Of a stretch of DNA of 24,453 bases, positions 14,401 to 24,453 are shown piece by piece. Under the pieces are notes generated by a model. That model was not told where the DNA came from. It saw only the letters and a program-made list of their open reading frames with translations, and did no database searches. Where the stretch lies: contig RCAB01000715.1 of the NCBI GenBank assembly GCA_003640385.1, forward strand, positions 1-24,453, in the 5' to 3' direction. Each line of letters opens with the position of its first letter. Positions within the stretch are counted from its first letter, which is position 1. The stretch is from Setaria digitata (taxonomy: Eukaryota > Nematoda > Chromadorea > Rhabditida > Setariidae). The translations under genes and the position numbers were made by a program.

Positions 14401-17400
14401 TTTTGCTCACTGTCTTTCAAATCGGTTGGCAAACCATAGTTTAAAAGCCGTCTAAAATAAATGAGATGACTACTTCGCGAAATGTAATTTGTAGCAACCA
14501 ATCACTAGAAAGTAGAGAACACGGCGGAGACTGATAAAAATGATGAGTGGTTTCTTTTCGTTCTAACTGTTTTAAACTGATCTTTGCAGTAGTTTAGAAT
14601 CACAAATCAACACGAAGAAGAAATCTAGGTTCGAAAAATTTTTGTGAAGGTATATGGAAATGCTTTACTTGCACAAATCAAAATCTCCTTTTTCGGCTGC
14701 AATGTGAAGTACAGTTTGACCACAGCTATTTAACTGGCTAATATTAACACCAAAATTTATCAGCACTTCCAGTACGTCATATGCACACATTTTTGCAGCA
14801 ATATGCAACGCCGAAAAACCGCTAAAAATATACTATTAGGACTGTGGCATATAGTTATATCCAAGCCAAAACAGGCTAACAATTTGAAAATGGGAAATAT
14901 CTTAAACCAGTGAATGATGAACAAGCATTTTATACAGGAGCTTACTCTTTGTTCAGAACATCAGTGAGGCAACCGTTTCGCAAAAGCATCTCAGTAATTA
15001 CTTTTCTTCTTTGGTGAGCCGAGCCTGCAACCGCATGTAGTGGAGTCTCTTTCAGACTTGGATGTATATAATTAGGATCTCGATCAGCTAGCAAGTTCTT
15101 CAGCTGAAAATAAATCACTATTTATATAAAAATTGGAAAATCAAGTCTAATAGTTCAAATAAGATTTAAAATATATATATATATATATATATATAGTAAT
15201 GACTTGTAGTAGAAAGTCCCATCACTAAAGATGGTAGGAAATTGGAATATATGTCCCTTGCAGGGCTTCGAACCATAACCTCAGAAATTCTAATTAATTA
15301 CGTGATACTAGCATCGAAGAACACAGACTAAGAATGTCTGCTCTCATGCATTCCGATAACCATCAATGCATATTCATTATAAGTATTCCACGAAAAACCT
15401 TTAGGTAGGATCAAAAATGTTACCAACCATAAGAACATCTCCAATTTGTGCTGCTGCATAAATTTTATAACCTGTATATTCATGAAGCACTTTTTTTTTA
15501 GCATCTTCATTAGTTATGTATTCGATAGGTGCTTTTGTAATGCCAATCTTACGCGTTGGGTCGGCTCCATAGGCTGCTAGTAATCTCACCACCTTGGAAA
15601 AATTAAAAAATTTCCATGACATAATTAAGCACTCAAGTAATTTGAATAAATGAAATTTTCTTAATGCGCAGTCGTATAAAATTAATTAAGCCAGGTAACT
15701 AACCTCTGTACGTCCTTTACTCGCAGCTTCATGAAGTGGTGTGAAATTCCACAAATCTTCAGCTTGTGAATCAGCACCTGCTTCTAGCAATAAATTGACT
15801 ACTTCCAAATGTCCAAATGAACATGCATTATGAAGAGGCACTAAGCCCCTGCAAATAATTAGTAATCTTGTGAATATTTCACTTAAAATAATACACATGC
15901 TGAATCAAGAAATGAAGCAACCATACTTCTGAGAAAATAACAATGAATTTTCACAACTAATCAAATGAAAGCCTTGAAAAACCTAGAAATGATATTAAAT
16001 GAAAAGAAAATTTGGCACTTTTCCTTTAAACATGATCATACCCAATATCAACTGCCTGTACATCAGCACCCTTTTCCAACAGGATTTTCACTGCTCTTAT
16101 TCGATTATATCCACAAGCCAAATGTAACGGTGTTGACTAAAACAACTACACTATTTTGTAAACAAAATCTCTTTTATCGTCAAAATATTTTTAATTTCAT
16201 TTTGTAAAGTCTCATTTCTATAAACACCGAATTGATAAAACTATTTTGGAGTGTAGTTTTTTTCTTCTTCTTTCTTTTTTTACCAGTGATAAATCTCACT
16301 TTTCGACCAGTGATGGCATGACAGTTAACATTGAAGGGTGTTAAACAAGACAGCAAGCTTTCCTCATCTCCATTCTTTGCCGATTCCAATAACTCTTCTT
16401 TTCTATATTCACCTGCAATTTATAAAGATTTTCTTGATCTGTAACCTTCACTTGACGTCACTCACCAAAAATCTTGAGTTCAGAAATTATTTAAATCATA
16501 TTGCAGCAAATCATAATATCCTACCTGTAAAGACAGCTTTGGCATCACCATCAGCTAAATCTTGTGGTGTCTTACCATCCGAATTCTCACTCCGTACTGA
16601 AGCACCATGTTGTAACAGAAGAACACATACATCAGCCTGGAAAGTAATTTCAAATTAATTTATGGCTTAGAATTTCTCTGCATTATATTGCATTATAGAA
16701 AAAAGAGAACTGAGACATATCCGAGCTTTTAAAAATATATGACATGAAAAATATATATATATATATTTATATATACATATACAATATATGTTTATATATA
16801 TATATATATTTATATATTTATATATACATATACAATATATTTGTGTATATATATATATATACACAAATATATTGTATTTTATATTGCAAAATATATATAT
16901 TTATATAAATATAAATATATATATTTTGCATATATATATTTTTTTGAAAATTTCTAAACAATGGAAATGCGTTTAGGAACATTTAACAGTTGGAAAAATG
17001 AAAGGAAAACAAAAATTCGTGATAAATAACATTAGATGAATAATAGTCCTTTAAAAAATCTATTAAACAAGAAGACGAACTTTTCCCCATGCAGCTGCTT
17101 CATGCAGTGGTGTAAATCCCCAATTATCACTAACATTTGCGTCAGCACCATTTTCCAGCAAAATTTTTACCACATCAACATGTCCAAACGATGAAGCATT
17201 ATGTAGTGGAACCAAACCACCATCATCCGCTTGACTTATATTTGCACCAGCAGAAAGCAGCGCCCGAACACAATCTACTTTTCCAAAACCGGCTGCATAA
17301 TGTAACGGTGATGAATGACGATTGCTCAGATCAGGCTAAAAAAACAAAACTAGAGAAATTGGGGAACTCCAACAATTTGCATTAACTTAAAACAAAGTTT

Positions 17401-17783
17401 GATTAAACTTTCCTGTTGTACTTAAACAAAAACCAAGCATCAAGTTACTTACTTTACCAAAAAAGATCCACTTTTCTCCAGTTGTTTGATGATAACATAA
17501 CTTCTCATCAAAGATTAAATAATGAGGAGCTTTGTCAACTGTCATAGATTCCGCATGTGCATTACTTATTTCATTTAAATAGGGAAACAATATTTAGCAC
17601 GATTTCCTCGTAAAACATTGATCTAAGCAATACCTAATTTTATTGCTGCTATGGTGACAGTGGACGAAACAAATTAGCATACCTGGTTTACTGTTTTGGG
17701 TTTAAGTAACTGGGATAAAATCGACAAGTCTCCCTTCTTACATGATTCAAATAGTTTCAAGCATTCCTCTTCATGTTTTTGAT
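8450..17783 (-). CDS. tankyrase (ankyrin-SAM-PARP), at least 24 exons, 5' end missing
   Basis: Tankyrases bind target peptides through ankyrin repeat clusters (ARCs), polymerise through a SAM domain and poly-ADP-ribosylate partners such as axin and telomere or spindle proteins using NAD+. Exons (minus): 17783-17683, 17335-17081, 16636-16525, 16412-16300, 16136-16042, 15848-15704, 15592-15428, 15103-14946, 14821-14669, 14451-14307, 13944-13714, 13525-13371, 13182-13116, 12816-12654, 12553-12398, 12002-11797, 11617-11492, 11400-11215, 10867-10594, 10301-10085, 9848-9700, 9213-9062, 8951-8841, 8512-8450. All junction phases match and give about 1231 residues in human tankyrase order. The first exon found begins with a split codon, so a short 5' exon with the ATG remains unplaced. 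Closely similar to vertebrate TNKS/TNKS2 by eye. Confidence 0.95.
9248..9367. repeat. 120-bp direct duplication flanking an N, copy 1
   Basis: Runs up to the single N at 9368 and matches 9370-9489 with one substitution (T at 9295, A at 9417). It lies wholly in a tankyrase intron. The position against the N suggests two overlapping contig ends left side by side. Confidence 0.95.
9370..9489. repeat. 120-bp direct duplication flanking an N, copy 2
   Basis: Second copy of 9248-9367, beginning two bases after the N at 9368. If the duplication is artificial, the real intron is about 122 bases shorter. Confidence 0.95.
10594..10867 (-). other. tankyrase SAM-domain exon
   Basis: A single 274-bp exon encodes the sterile alpha motif domain (about residues 922-980): [53 protein letters not shown]. 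This matches the tankyrase SAM signature EQITLDVL and GIxAxGxRxxL. The domain forms head-to-tail filaments needed for full activity in vertebrate tankyrases, so polymerisation is likely kept here (inference). Confidence 0.94.
11215..11400 (-). other. tankyrase inter-domain linker exon
   Basis: A 62-codon exon between ARC5 and SAM ([16 protein letters not shown]...). The Ser-rich linker of roughly 100 residues in vertebrate tankyrases is replaced here by a shorter, acidic and not obviously Ser-rich segment. The frame is fixed by phase-0 junctions on both sides. Confidence 0.85.
12124..12258. repeat. direct duplication flanking an N, long copy
   Basis: Ends at the base before the N at 12259. 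Its outer parts (12124-12153 and 12206-12258) equal 12260-12342, but it carries about 52 extra bases between them, so the copies may be two alleles or two versions of one locus. Confidence 0.92.
12260..12342. repeat. direct duplication flanking an N, short copy
   Basis: Starts immediately after the N at 12259 and repeats 12124-12258 without its central 52 bases. Located in the tankyrase intron between exons 12398 and 12002. Confidence 0.92.
12654..13944 (-). other. tankyrase basic/Cys linker and ARC4 exons
   Basis: Exon 13944-13714 opens with about 60 residues that have no counterpart I recall in vertebrate tankyrases: a basic, Cys-bearing stretch ([11 protein letters not shown], Cys at about 492, 498, 501), followed by [13 protein letters not shown], where the ARC4 homology starts. 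The next exons give [59 protein letters not shown] and [18 protein letters not shown]. The GYNR pocket element is kept. At the exon 13371/13182 junction the usual GG before LVPLHNA reads GW. Confidence 0.9.
14307..15103 (-). other. tankyrase ARC3 exons
   Basis: Three exons (residues about 329-480) with [51 protein letters not shown] and [20 protein letters not shown]. As in the vertebrate proteins this cluster lacks the GYN/GFG peptide-pocket element and matches the structural, non-binding ARC3. Confidence 0.9.
15171..15197. repeat. (AT)n microsatellite
   Basis: A 27-base uninterrupted AT dinucleotide run inside the tankyrase intron 15104-15427; likely polymorphic in length. Confidence 0.9.
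15428..16412 (-). other. tankyrase ARC2 exons
   Basis: Four exons give residues about 157-328: [31 protein letters not shown], then [42 protein letters not shown] and [12 protein letters not shown]. This is the ARC2 order of vertebrate tankyrases, with the GYNR element that marks a binding-competent cluster. The acceptor before 15592 is CCAAG rather than a pyrimidine-rich CAG. Confidence 0.93.
16740..16941. repeat. AT-rich block with two long perfect palindromes
   Basis: About 200 bases of TA/ATA repeats in the tankyrase intron 16637-17080. Within it 16830-16877 is a perfect 48-bp palindrome with no spacer (arms ending TTGTGTATA/TATACACAA), and 16885-16930 is a second inverted repeat with 22-bp arms (TGCAAAATATATATATTTAT) around a 2-base spacer. 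A roughly 25-base segment near 16766 also recurs near 16818. Open frames here are repeat artefacts. Confidence 0.9.
17453..17545 (-). CDS. possible alternative first exon of tankyrase
   Basis: In the intron between the first two resolved tankyrase exons, an ATG at 17545 opens 31 codons (starting [14 protein letters not shown], ending KWIFFGK) that run into a perfect GTAAGT donor in phase 0, the phase needed by exon 17335-17081. The composition is protein-like. The main transcript does not need it, since joining 17683 to 17335 reproduces the human spacing exactly. If used as a first exon it would give a protein that starts within ARC1. It could equally be a cryptic site. Confidence 0.25.
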
Positions 17784-20419
17784 CTAAAATTAAGTTACAA
17801 AGTTACAGCTCGAAAAATACCAGCAACAGGAAAGTTTCTAGCTGTGCACTGATTAATGACAAGTTGCTAATTATTATCCATAAATCTATCAGTTTAACAG
17901 GGTCAGAATTTAGGTGACTAAGTAGTCAGGTGAGAAATCATTACCCACCAATGAATTCTAATAATAACAATAACTCTAGTAATAATATGTTAAACTTTTA
18001 ATCGCCCATTTCAATTACCGAATTTGAGTTTCCTTCTACTCAGCACTGAAACTACGTGCAGTATGCAATGAAGAAGTGTGACAAGTGCAGAGATGATCTT
18101 GAGCTATCTAGTTCAAGCAAGTAATTGGTCAACATTTAATACAGACAAATGTATTCACCGTGATAACTGTTGCATTTCGCTGTAGCCAAAGTCTGCGGAA
18201 AATGTCGTTGTCGTGCAAGTTTAGGAGTCATACATCGAACTACGATATCTCGCCAACATTCATAACCAAATTAAAGTATCTTACAAAGAAATACGTACTG
18301 AAAAAGAACAGCCTAGAGATCGAGATGGGCTGCGTTAAATACGACCGACCCTCAGATGTACTTTCTCATTGATGTGGTGGGTTGTGTGCACCGGAAGATG
18401 CAGGATACGGGTATGATCTAGATCATTTAGTAGGGCGTTAATTGATTAACACGCAAGTCTGAAACTTTGGCTGAATTTGCTTCTGCACAGGGCAAATGTT
18501 GGCAATGCCATAATCCTAATAGCCTTTTATCGAGATATATTGGGTTTGAAAGTTCTCGGCTGGTTTTGCATGACTGCATATATATTTCTGCAGAGGGCAA
18601 TTTCTGAATATTCTTATTAATATTTTATTGATGAATGGATGACTTACACAAGTAACTTACTAAATGGCAAGATATTGGAGGTGAGATGAAAATGGATTAT
18701 ACTGCACAAGATATATTTCATGCATAATTGAGACAAATCTGAGAATTTATCTTTTATTCATTCTGTAACAGTTTAAAGCATTTTAATATTTAATATGCTT
18801 TGCGTGGCATAACTGACGTTTGGGAAATTGCGGCGAAACAGAACTATTTAGGTTGTGTAAAGCGGAGTTAATTAAGTGACTGTAGAATTTTTCTCTTCGA
18901 TTTTTTGTCATTAAGATCACTTGTAGTGTAATTGTAAAGGAGATTCATAAAAACCAGAATAAATTTTCCATGTAATAACCACAAATCAAAAGCAGTGGAG
19001 AATAGAGGAATCAGTGGATGCCATTTAACTTGAGATTTAGAGTGAATTATCAGAAAGTTATCAAATTAGTCGAAAACTTTAAAGAAAAAAAATACACTTT
19101 TACAGCACTGTAATACGATTGCTCGTAAACCCGTTACATTCTTGAAAGAAAAAAGTTCAAAATTTCCAGTTCCATAATAGAACATGTAAATTCTAGTAAC
19201 AGTGTTGATAATCTCAAAACAAATTAGTAATGCGGGGAGAACTCCTTAAACTTTTCGTTTCCAATTAATCACTTCAAATATTTCATATTTTTTCATAAAA
19301 GATATTCCTAAAAAAGTAGGATTTATATGCACGGTTATGAGCGACTTCAAAGTTTTCAAGCTTTCGAGTTTTTTGAATAGGCTATTTGATAGTATGCTAT
19401 CTCATTCCAGGTTCGTTCTTTCCTTAAGCCAGATTTTGGACCACAATTTTCTGTACTCTAAATACAGTTTTCGAGAAAAATATTTCACCATTTTTACCGG
19501 CCATTTTCCATAGTTTTACTTTTGGTCTGGAATAGTAATGCATATGTTGATATTATAGACTATCTTTTATTCTGAATTAAAGGTCCTGGTACTTCTACCG
19601 AACTTTCATCATAAACGTCTAACGTCTGCTTCACGTCAATTTTCTTCCCGTCATTGGATATTTGTTAATTTATGACACGATAGGTGTTTTTCATGAGTTG
19701 AATCCAAACTCAGCTTAAAAGATATATGGAGATTTTTTAACTTTGTAAATTTTTCACAGCATGTCATCCAGCACCAGTGTTGAAAATTAACCTTTAGCAC
19801 ACAGCGAATTTTTGTGGCTGTCTTAGCCAGAAATTCTTCACTGCCTTAAAAAGACGAGGAAAAATTATATTTATGGTAACGAGAGGTTAGTCTAAAAATA
19901 ACAAAGATTGTTCAGCTTCCTTTCTTAATAATAAAGATTGTTCAGGAATGAATTTATGCTACTGTCTTATGGTTTTATTGAGACGAGTTCGTTCCTGGCT
20001 GTTTGCTCCCGGTTCCGTCCCTTATTGCTTGGATGTCTCTTTTCTCGCTTTGATTTCTCAAACTCACATTCTTTATTACCGGAATCCGGAATGTGAATAA
20101 CAAATCGGCATGATCTTAGCAACATCTGGAAGGTTCCTGATAGTTGCCGACCACAGGTGGGTAATGAAATTATGCCACAGGTAGGTTTCACCCATTATGT
20201 TGTCTGCTACACAACTTGCTGCTGTACAAATGATAATGTAGAAGTACTGGGCCTCACGATTAAAAAAGGTTGAGAAGTTAGATGGTGAAAAGTTAGTGCA
20301 GAACAGAATTCCAGAAAATACCATATTTTCAGTACTTTAATGATTTTACTTTGTTGTCAAGAAATTTGCTTATCTTGAAAGTTTAGCCTCCACAGCAGGG
20401 GGAACGAGTGAAATCCTTG

Positions 20420-20809
20420 TCAGCATGAATGAGCGAATACCAGTACGTCATAAATTATGAAATCCGCAATACCCAAAGTGTTACGGTAAGAAAATGAATA
20501 AATAAACAGTTGCTTCTCTGAAATCGAAAGACTCCCGCTTACAGTTAACTGTACTTTACAGTTTGTATAATTTACATGAGAGGTTGGAATAGACGTTCTA
20601 TCCCATCCTGACACACCTGAATTATTGAAGTATTTCGTGTAAGGGATTACAAATCTCCAATCTAAGTAAATTTTAAGGATTTGAAGTTCGGCTTCAGTTA
20701 GAGGTGTTTCAATTCCTTGTAACATGCCGGGAGAAGTGAACCGATTCTTTGCTATTCTAACAATAAAAAAAAAAAGAATAGATGAAAAGAAAAACAAAAC
20801 TCTAAGCAA
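20420..20809 (-). CDS. unrecognised ORF of 129 codons
   Basis: The longest single open frame in the tankyrase/rho-1 spacer. It starts with a hydrophobic stretch (MLRVLFFFSSILFFFIV) that could be a signal anchor, then ETPLTEAELQILKIYLDW and VSGWDRTSIPTSHVNY. No domain recognised and no spliced partner found. The hydrophobic start comes from a homopolymer-rich A/T tract, which lowers confidence. In such AT-rich DNA a chance frame of this length is possible. Confidence 0.15.
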   Translation of the reverse strand: MLRVLFFFSSILFFFIVRIAKNRFTSPGMLQGIETPLTEAELQILKIYLDWRFVIPYTKYFNNSGVSGWDRTSIPTSHVNYTNCKVQLTVSGSLSISEKQLFIYSFSYRNTLGIADFIIYDVLVFAHSC

Positions 20810-20970
20810 ATGAAGTGTTTATTAACATCAGATTACAGTAGTGTTTGATTGAAATAGAAGACGGGAGAAGGTGTGACAATAATATAGCTAGTTTAATTTT
20901 TTCGAATTTAGCCGCTCGCTGAAAGCAAAATTTAGATCATTCAGAAGACAACCCAATCATAACGAATGTT

Positions 20971-21246
20971 ATGCACAAAATCTACAGTATGCTTATTTCA
21001 GTAATCCTAGTGGTTCATGAAAAAAAGGCTTGTTCTACTCCCCAGATTTCCGAACATTTCAAGAAGTACTCCTCAAAGAAAAAGAAGAAGATGGAATTAG
21101 TCCCTCATATTGTGAATATAAACCCGTTAAGCTATACCAAACTGTTATCAGAACTACCGAGCACAATAATCAGGACTTTCAAAATTTACCACGGTTCAAA
21201 CAACTGTGATATTCAACCTATCTTAATGCGTAAGTACAGTAATTAA
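20971..21246 (+). CDS. unrecognised plus-strand ORF of 91 codons
   Basis: One of the few plus-strand frames not antisense to a recognised exon. It begins with a short hydrophobic segment (YSMLISVILVV), has a Lys cluster (KKYSSKKKKKM) and ends ILMRKYSN. No family recognised and no conserved neighbours in frame. It is kept only because the surrounding 3.8 kb is otherwise empty. Confidence 0.12.
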   Translation: MHKIYSMLISVILVVHEKKACSTPQISEHFKKYSSKKKKKMELVPHIVNINPLSYTKLLSELPSTIIRTFKIYHGSNNCDIQPILMRKYSN

Positions 21247-21607
21247 CTTCTCCACCGGAAAAACGGATTAAAAATTAATTTTCTCCTAATTCTTTTCTGA
21301 ATAAAATAATGGGAATGGACAACTCTAAACACAAGGATCATTTAGAGAAGCGAATAACAATCAACTAGTTCTCTTAATCTCATCCCGTGAATTAAATTCA
21401 AGGAGAATCCTTAATATCCCAAGCTATTCCCAATTTCTAAAAGGTCATAAATAAATAGATGGATAAAATGCATAGGTTAAGAGTGAATACAAAATTTGGA
21501 GCAGGAATCGTAATGATAATATATGGCTTTCTATTAAAGGATTATCGGATAAAATAGCAAGAACAAAAAGAAAAACTGAAATTTGTAATTTGGAACTTGA
21601 CATGAAA

Positions 21608-23353
<1,746 letters not shown>

Positions 23354-23394
23354 ATGGACAATGAAAACGACAGATAGTATCCTTTCAATATATC

Positions 23395-23406
23395 CTGCAA
23401 AATTTT
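23395..23406 (-). promoter_or_regulatory. candidate 5' splice or spliced-leader acceptor of rho-1
   Basis: On the minus strand AAAATTTTGCAG ends at 23395, 41 bases before the rho-1 ATG. The consensus acceptor just before a complete first coding exon fits either an upstream UTR intron or SL trans-splicing, which is common in nematodes. No matching donor was searched for beyond the window. Confidence 0.45.
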
Positions 23407-24453
23407 TGCTAGTACTTCGCCTCTGTGTGAAAATAATGCAGGCGCCGAGAAATCACGACAGTTTTAATCATGTTACCTCTCAATCCTTTACTTTTTTAAC
23501 CATCGTGCTGCTACTCTTTCAATCTTTTCTCTCGCTAAATTATTCAATATAATGCCTCATTCTCTTGGATAAAGATCCTTTTCTTTTCCTTCCATCTCAA
23601 TAAACTTACGAATCTCGTTAGCTAACTTTTGGAAGAAATTCAGTATAGTGCTTCTTTCTCTCAAAGAAAAGAAATTAAAAAACAGAGAATGAGCTCTATT
23701 CAATCATGCATATATCTCTAACAATAAAGAACTCATTGGATAAGGAGACAAAACTGGCGAATATCAGACGCGCACTAAGCAGCAAAGTGGTCATACCGCA
23801 TTATAAAAATCCTTCTGCAAAAACCTAAAGGTAATTAATAAGAGTAGTACTGATAATTTATTACTATCACTCGTTCCAGCTTCTTCCAACACTGTACTAT
23901 GAGTACTAAAAGAAGGAATAATTTGAATGGCATCCTCTTTAAGATAAGTGTAGCAGCTTGAAGAATTTGAGCCAGTGATCTGAAATGATTGAAAATGTAT
24001 TCCTCACCCTTAATATAAGCATGTTTACTGCTGCGATTATCAGAATCGAGCCTTACGATAGTTAATTATATTGCTGCTGTATGTGGTTATGAGAACTGAG
24101 GGTTTAACTGTGATGAAATAGGCTCAAATTAGCGGTTTAATTTTAAAAAGCTTAAAGCAATTTTAGGTTTTTATGCCAAATAATATCGAAAATAGCCAAA
24201 GTTCCGTGGTGAAGACATGGAGGTGCCATTTAAATCAAGAGTGGAAAGTGGAAAGTGAAAAATCAGGTGGGTTAGGAAATTTTGACATGACTAGGATCAT
24301 TACAATATTATGTATTGACTAAGTTGATCTATATAGCTCAAATATTTCAGTTCAACGAAACGAAATAATGCTTTACGTAAGAAAATTAAGTAAGAAAGGA
24401 CGTAAGAAAATTTCGAAATTTTGACAAGGATAATTTTAATTTGCAAATACAGA
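23407..24453. other. upstream flank of rho-1
   Basis: About 1 kb of AT-rich sequence with no open frame that shows family similarity and no repeat of note. It presumably contains the rho-1 promoter, but no specific element can be named. Confidence 0.5.

Larger units (their letters stand above)
16525..17783 (-). other. tankyrase ARC1 exons
   Basis: Three exons encode the first ankyrin repeat cluster (residues about 1-155 of the resolved chain). [13 protein letters not shown] matches the start of human ARC1; then [28 protein letters not shown] and FTPLHEAA are the repeat cores, and [20 protein letters not shown] links to ARC2. The GFG/GYN element of a peptide-binding ARC is present. Spacing between VNQ and SSPLHY equals that of the human protein, so the first two exons join directly. 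Confidence 0.93.
17784..21607. other. 3.8-kb spacer between tankyrase and rho-1
   Basis: This should hold the missing tankyrase 5' exon and promoter and the rho-1 3' UTR. I tried the ATGs on the minus strand between 17784 and 18400 and found none with a donor that leaves the single base required by the exon at 17783. Weak open frames occur at 18160-18372 (plus), 20420-20809 (minus) and 20971-21246 (plus), none with a recognised motif. A short direct repeat (AAAGATTGTTCAG) occurs at about 19902 and 19933. Nothing else recognised. Confidence 0.5.

Noticed and set aside
15255..15275. Minus-strand GGTTCGAAGCC resembles a tRNA B box
   Set aside because: No A box at the right distance upstream, the T-arm stem does not pair, and no cloverleaf could be drawn. 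It lies in a tankyrase intron and is probably a chance match or a very decayed tRNA-derived repeat.
16667..16976. ORFs of Ile/Tyr repeats on both strands
   Set aside because: They are translations of the TA-repeat palindrome block.
17137..17385. Plus-strand ORF with His-rich sequence
   Set aside because: It is antisense to a tankyrase ARC1 exon with strong homology on the minus strand.
19967..20324. Two overlapping minus-strand ORFs in a less AT-rich patch of the spacer
   Set aside because: The frames overlap, share no motif with known proteins or transposases that I can name, and have no splice partners. I looked for rRNA-like or mitochondrial-like sequence and saw none.

Overview
The window is AT-rich eukaryotic DNA. 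Compact multi-exon genes with short introns (about 100-500 bp), TTTTAG/TTTCAG-type acceptors and GTAAGT-type donors point to a nematode. Intron sizes and protein similarity (judged by eye and from memory, no search run) suggest a clade III/filarial-type worm. Three conserved genes were reconstructed by hand-splicing, all on the minus strand. Reading in transcription order from high to low coordinates they are a RhoA-type GTPase (21608-23353), a canonical tankyrase (8450-17783, short 5' exon not found) and CTP:phosphocholine cytidylyltransferase (1807-4365). Almost every exon junction was confirmed by matching intron phase plus continuity of a known family sequence.

Region by region: 1-1806 is non-coding sequence downstream of pcyt-1. 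1807-4365 is pcyt-1 in 7 exons. 4366-4818 is its 5' flank. 4819-6526 holds several minus-strand open segments bounded by plausible splice sites, which may be one or two unrecognised genes, interrupted by a (TTA/ATT)-rich low-complexity block. 6527-8449 has no gene I can support. 8450-17783 is tankyrase in at least 24 exons: five ankyrin repeat clusters, a SAM domain and a PARP catalytic domain. 17784-21607 is a 3.8-kb spacer with only weak ORFs. 21608-23353 is rho-1 in 5 exons. 23354-24453 is its upstream flank.

The genes do not form an obvious pathway or operon: spacings are kilobases, and the functions are cytoskeletal signalling, poly-ADP-ribosylation scaffolding, and the rate-limiting step of phosphatidylcholine synthesis. 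No prokaryote-type system, mobile-element gene, CRISPR array or rRNA was seen. The most useful unusual observations are structural. Two single-N positions each join near-identical flanks (probable unmerged contig overlaps). A 39-bp piece of a rho-1 exon is repeated inside rho-1 intron 1. A 75-bp donor-proximal intron segment is duplicated into the next intron of pcyt-1. There are two long perfect AT palindromes in a tankyrase intron, a nematode-specific-looking basic/Cys linker before tankyrase ARC4, and a possible alternative first exon of tankyrase.
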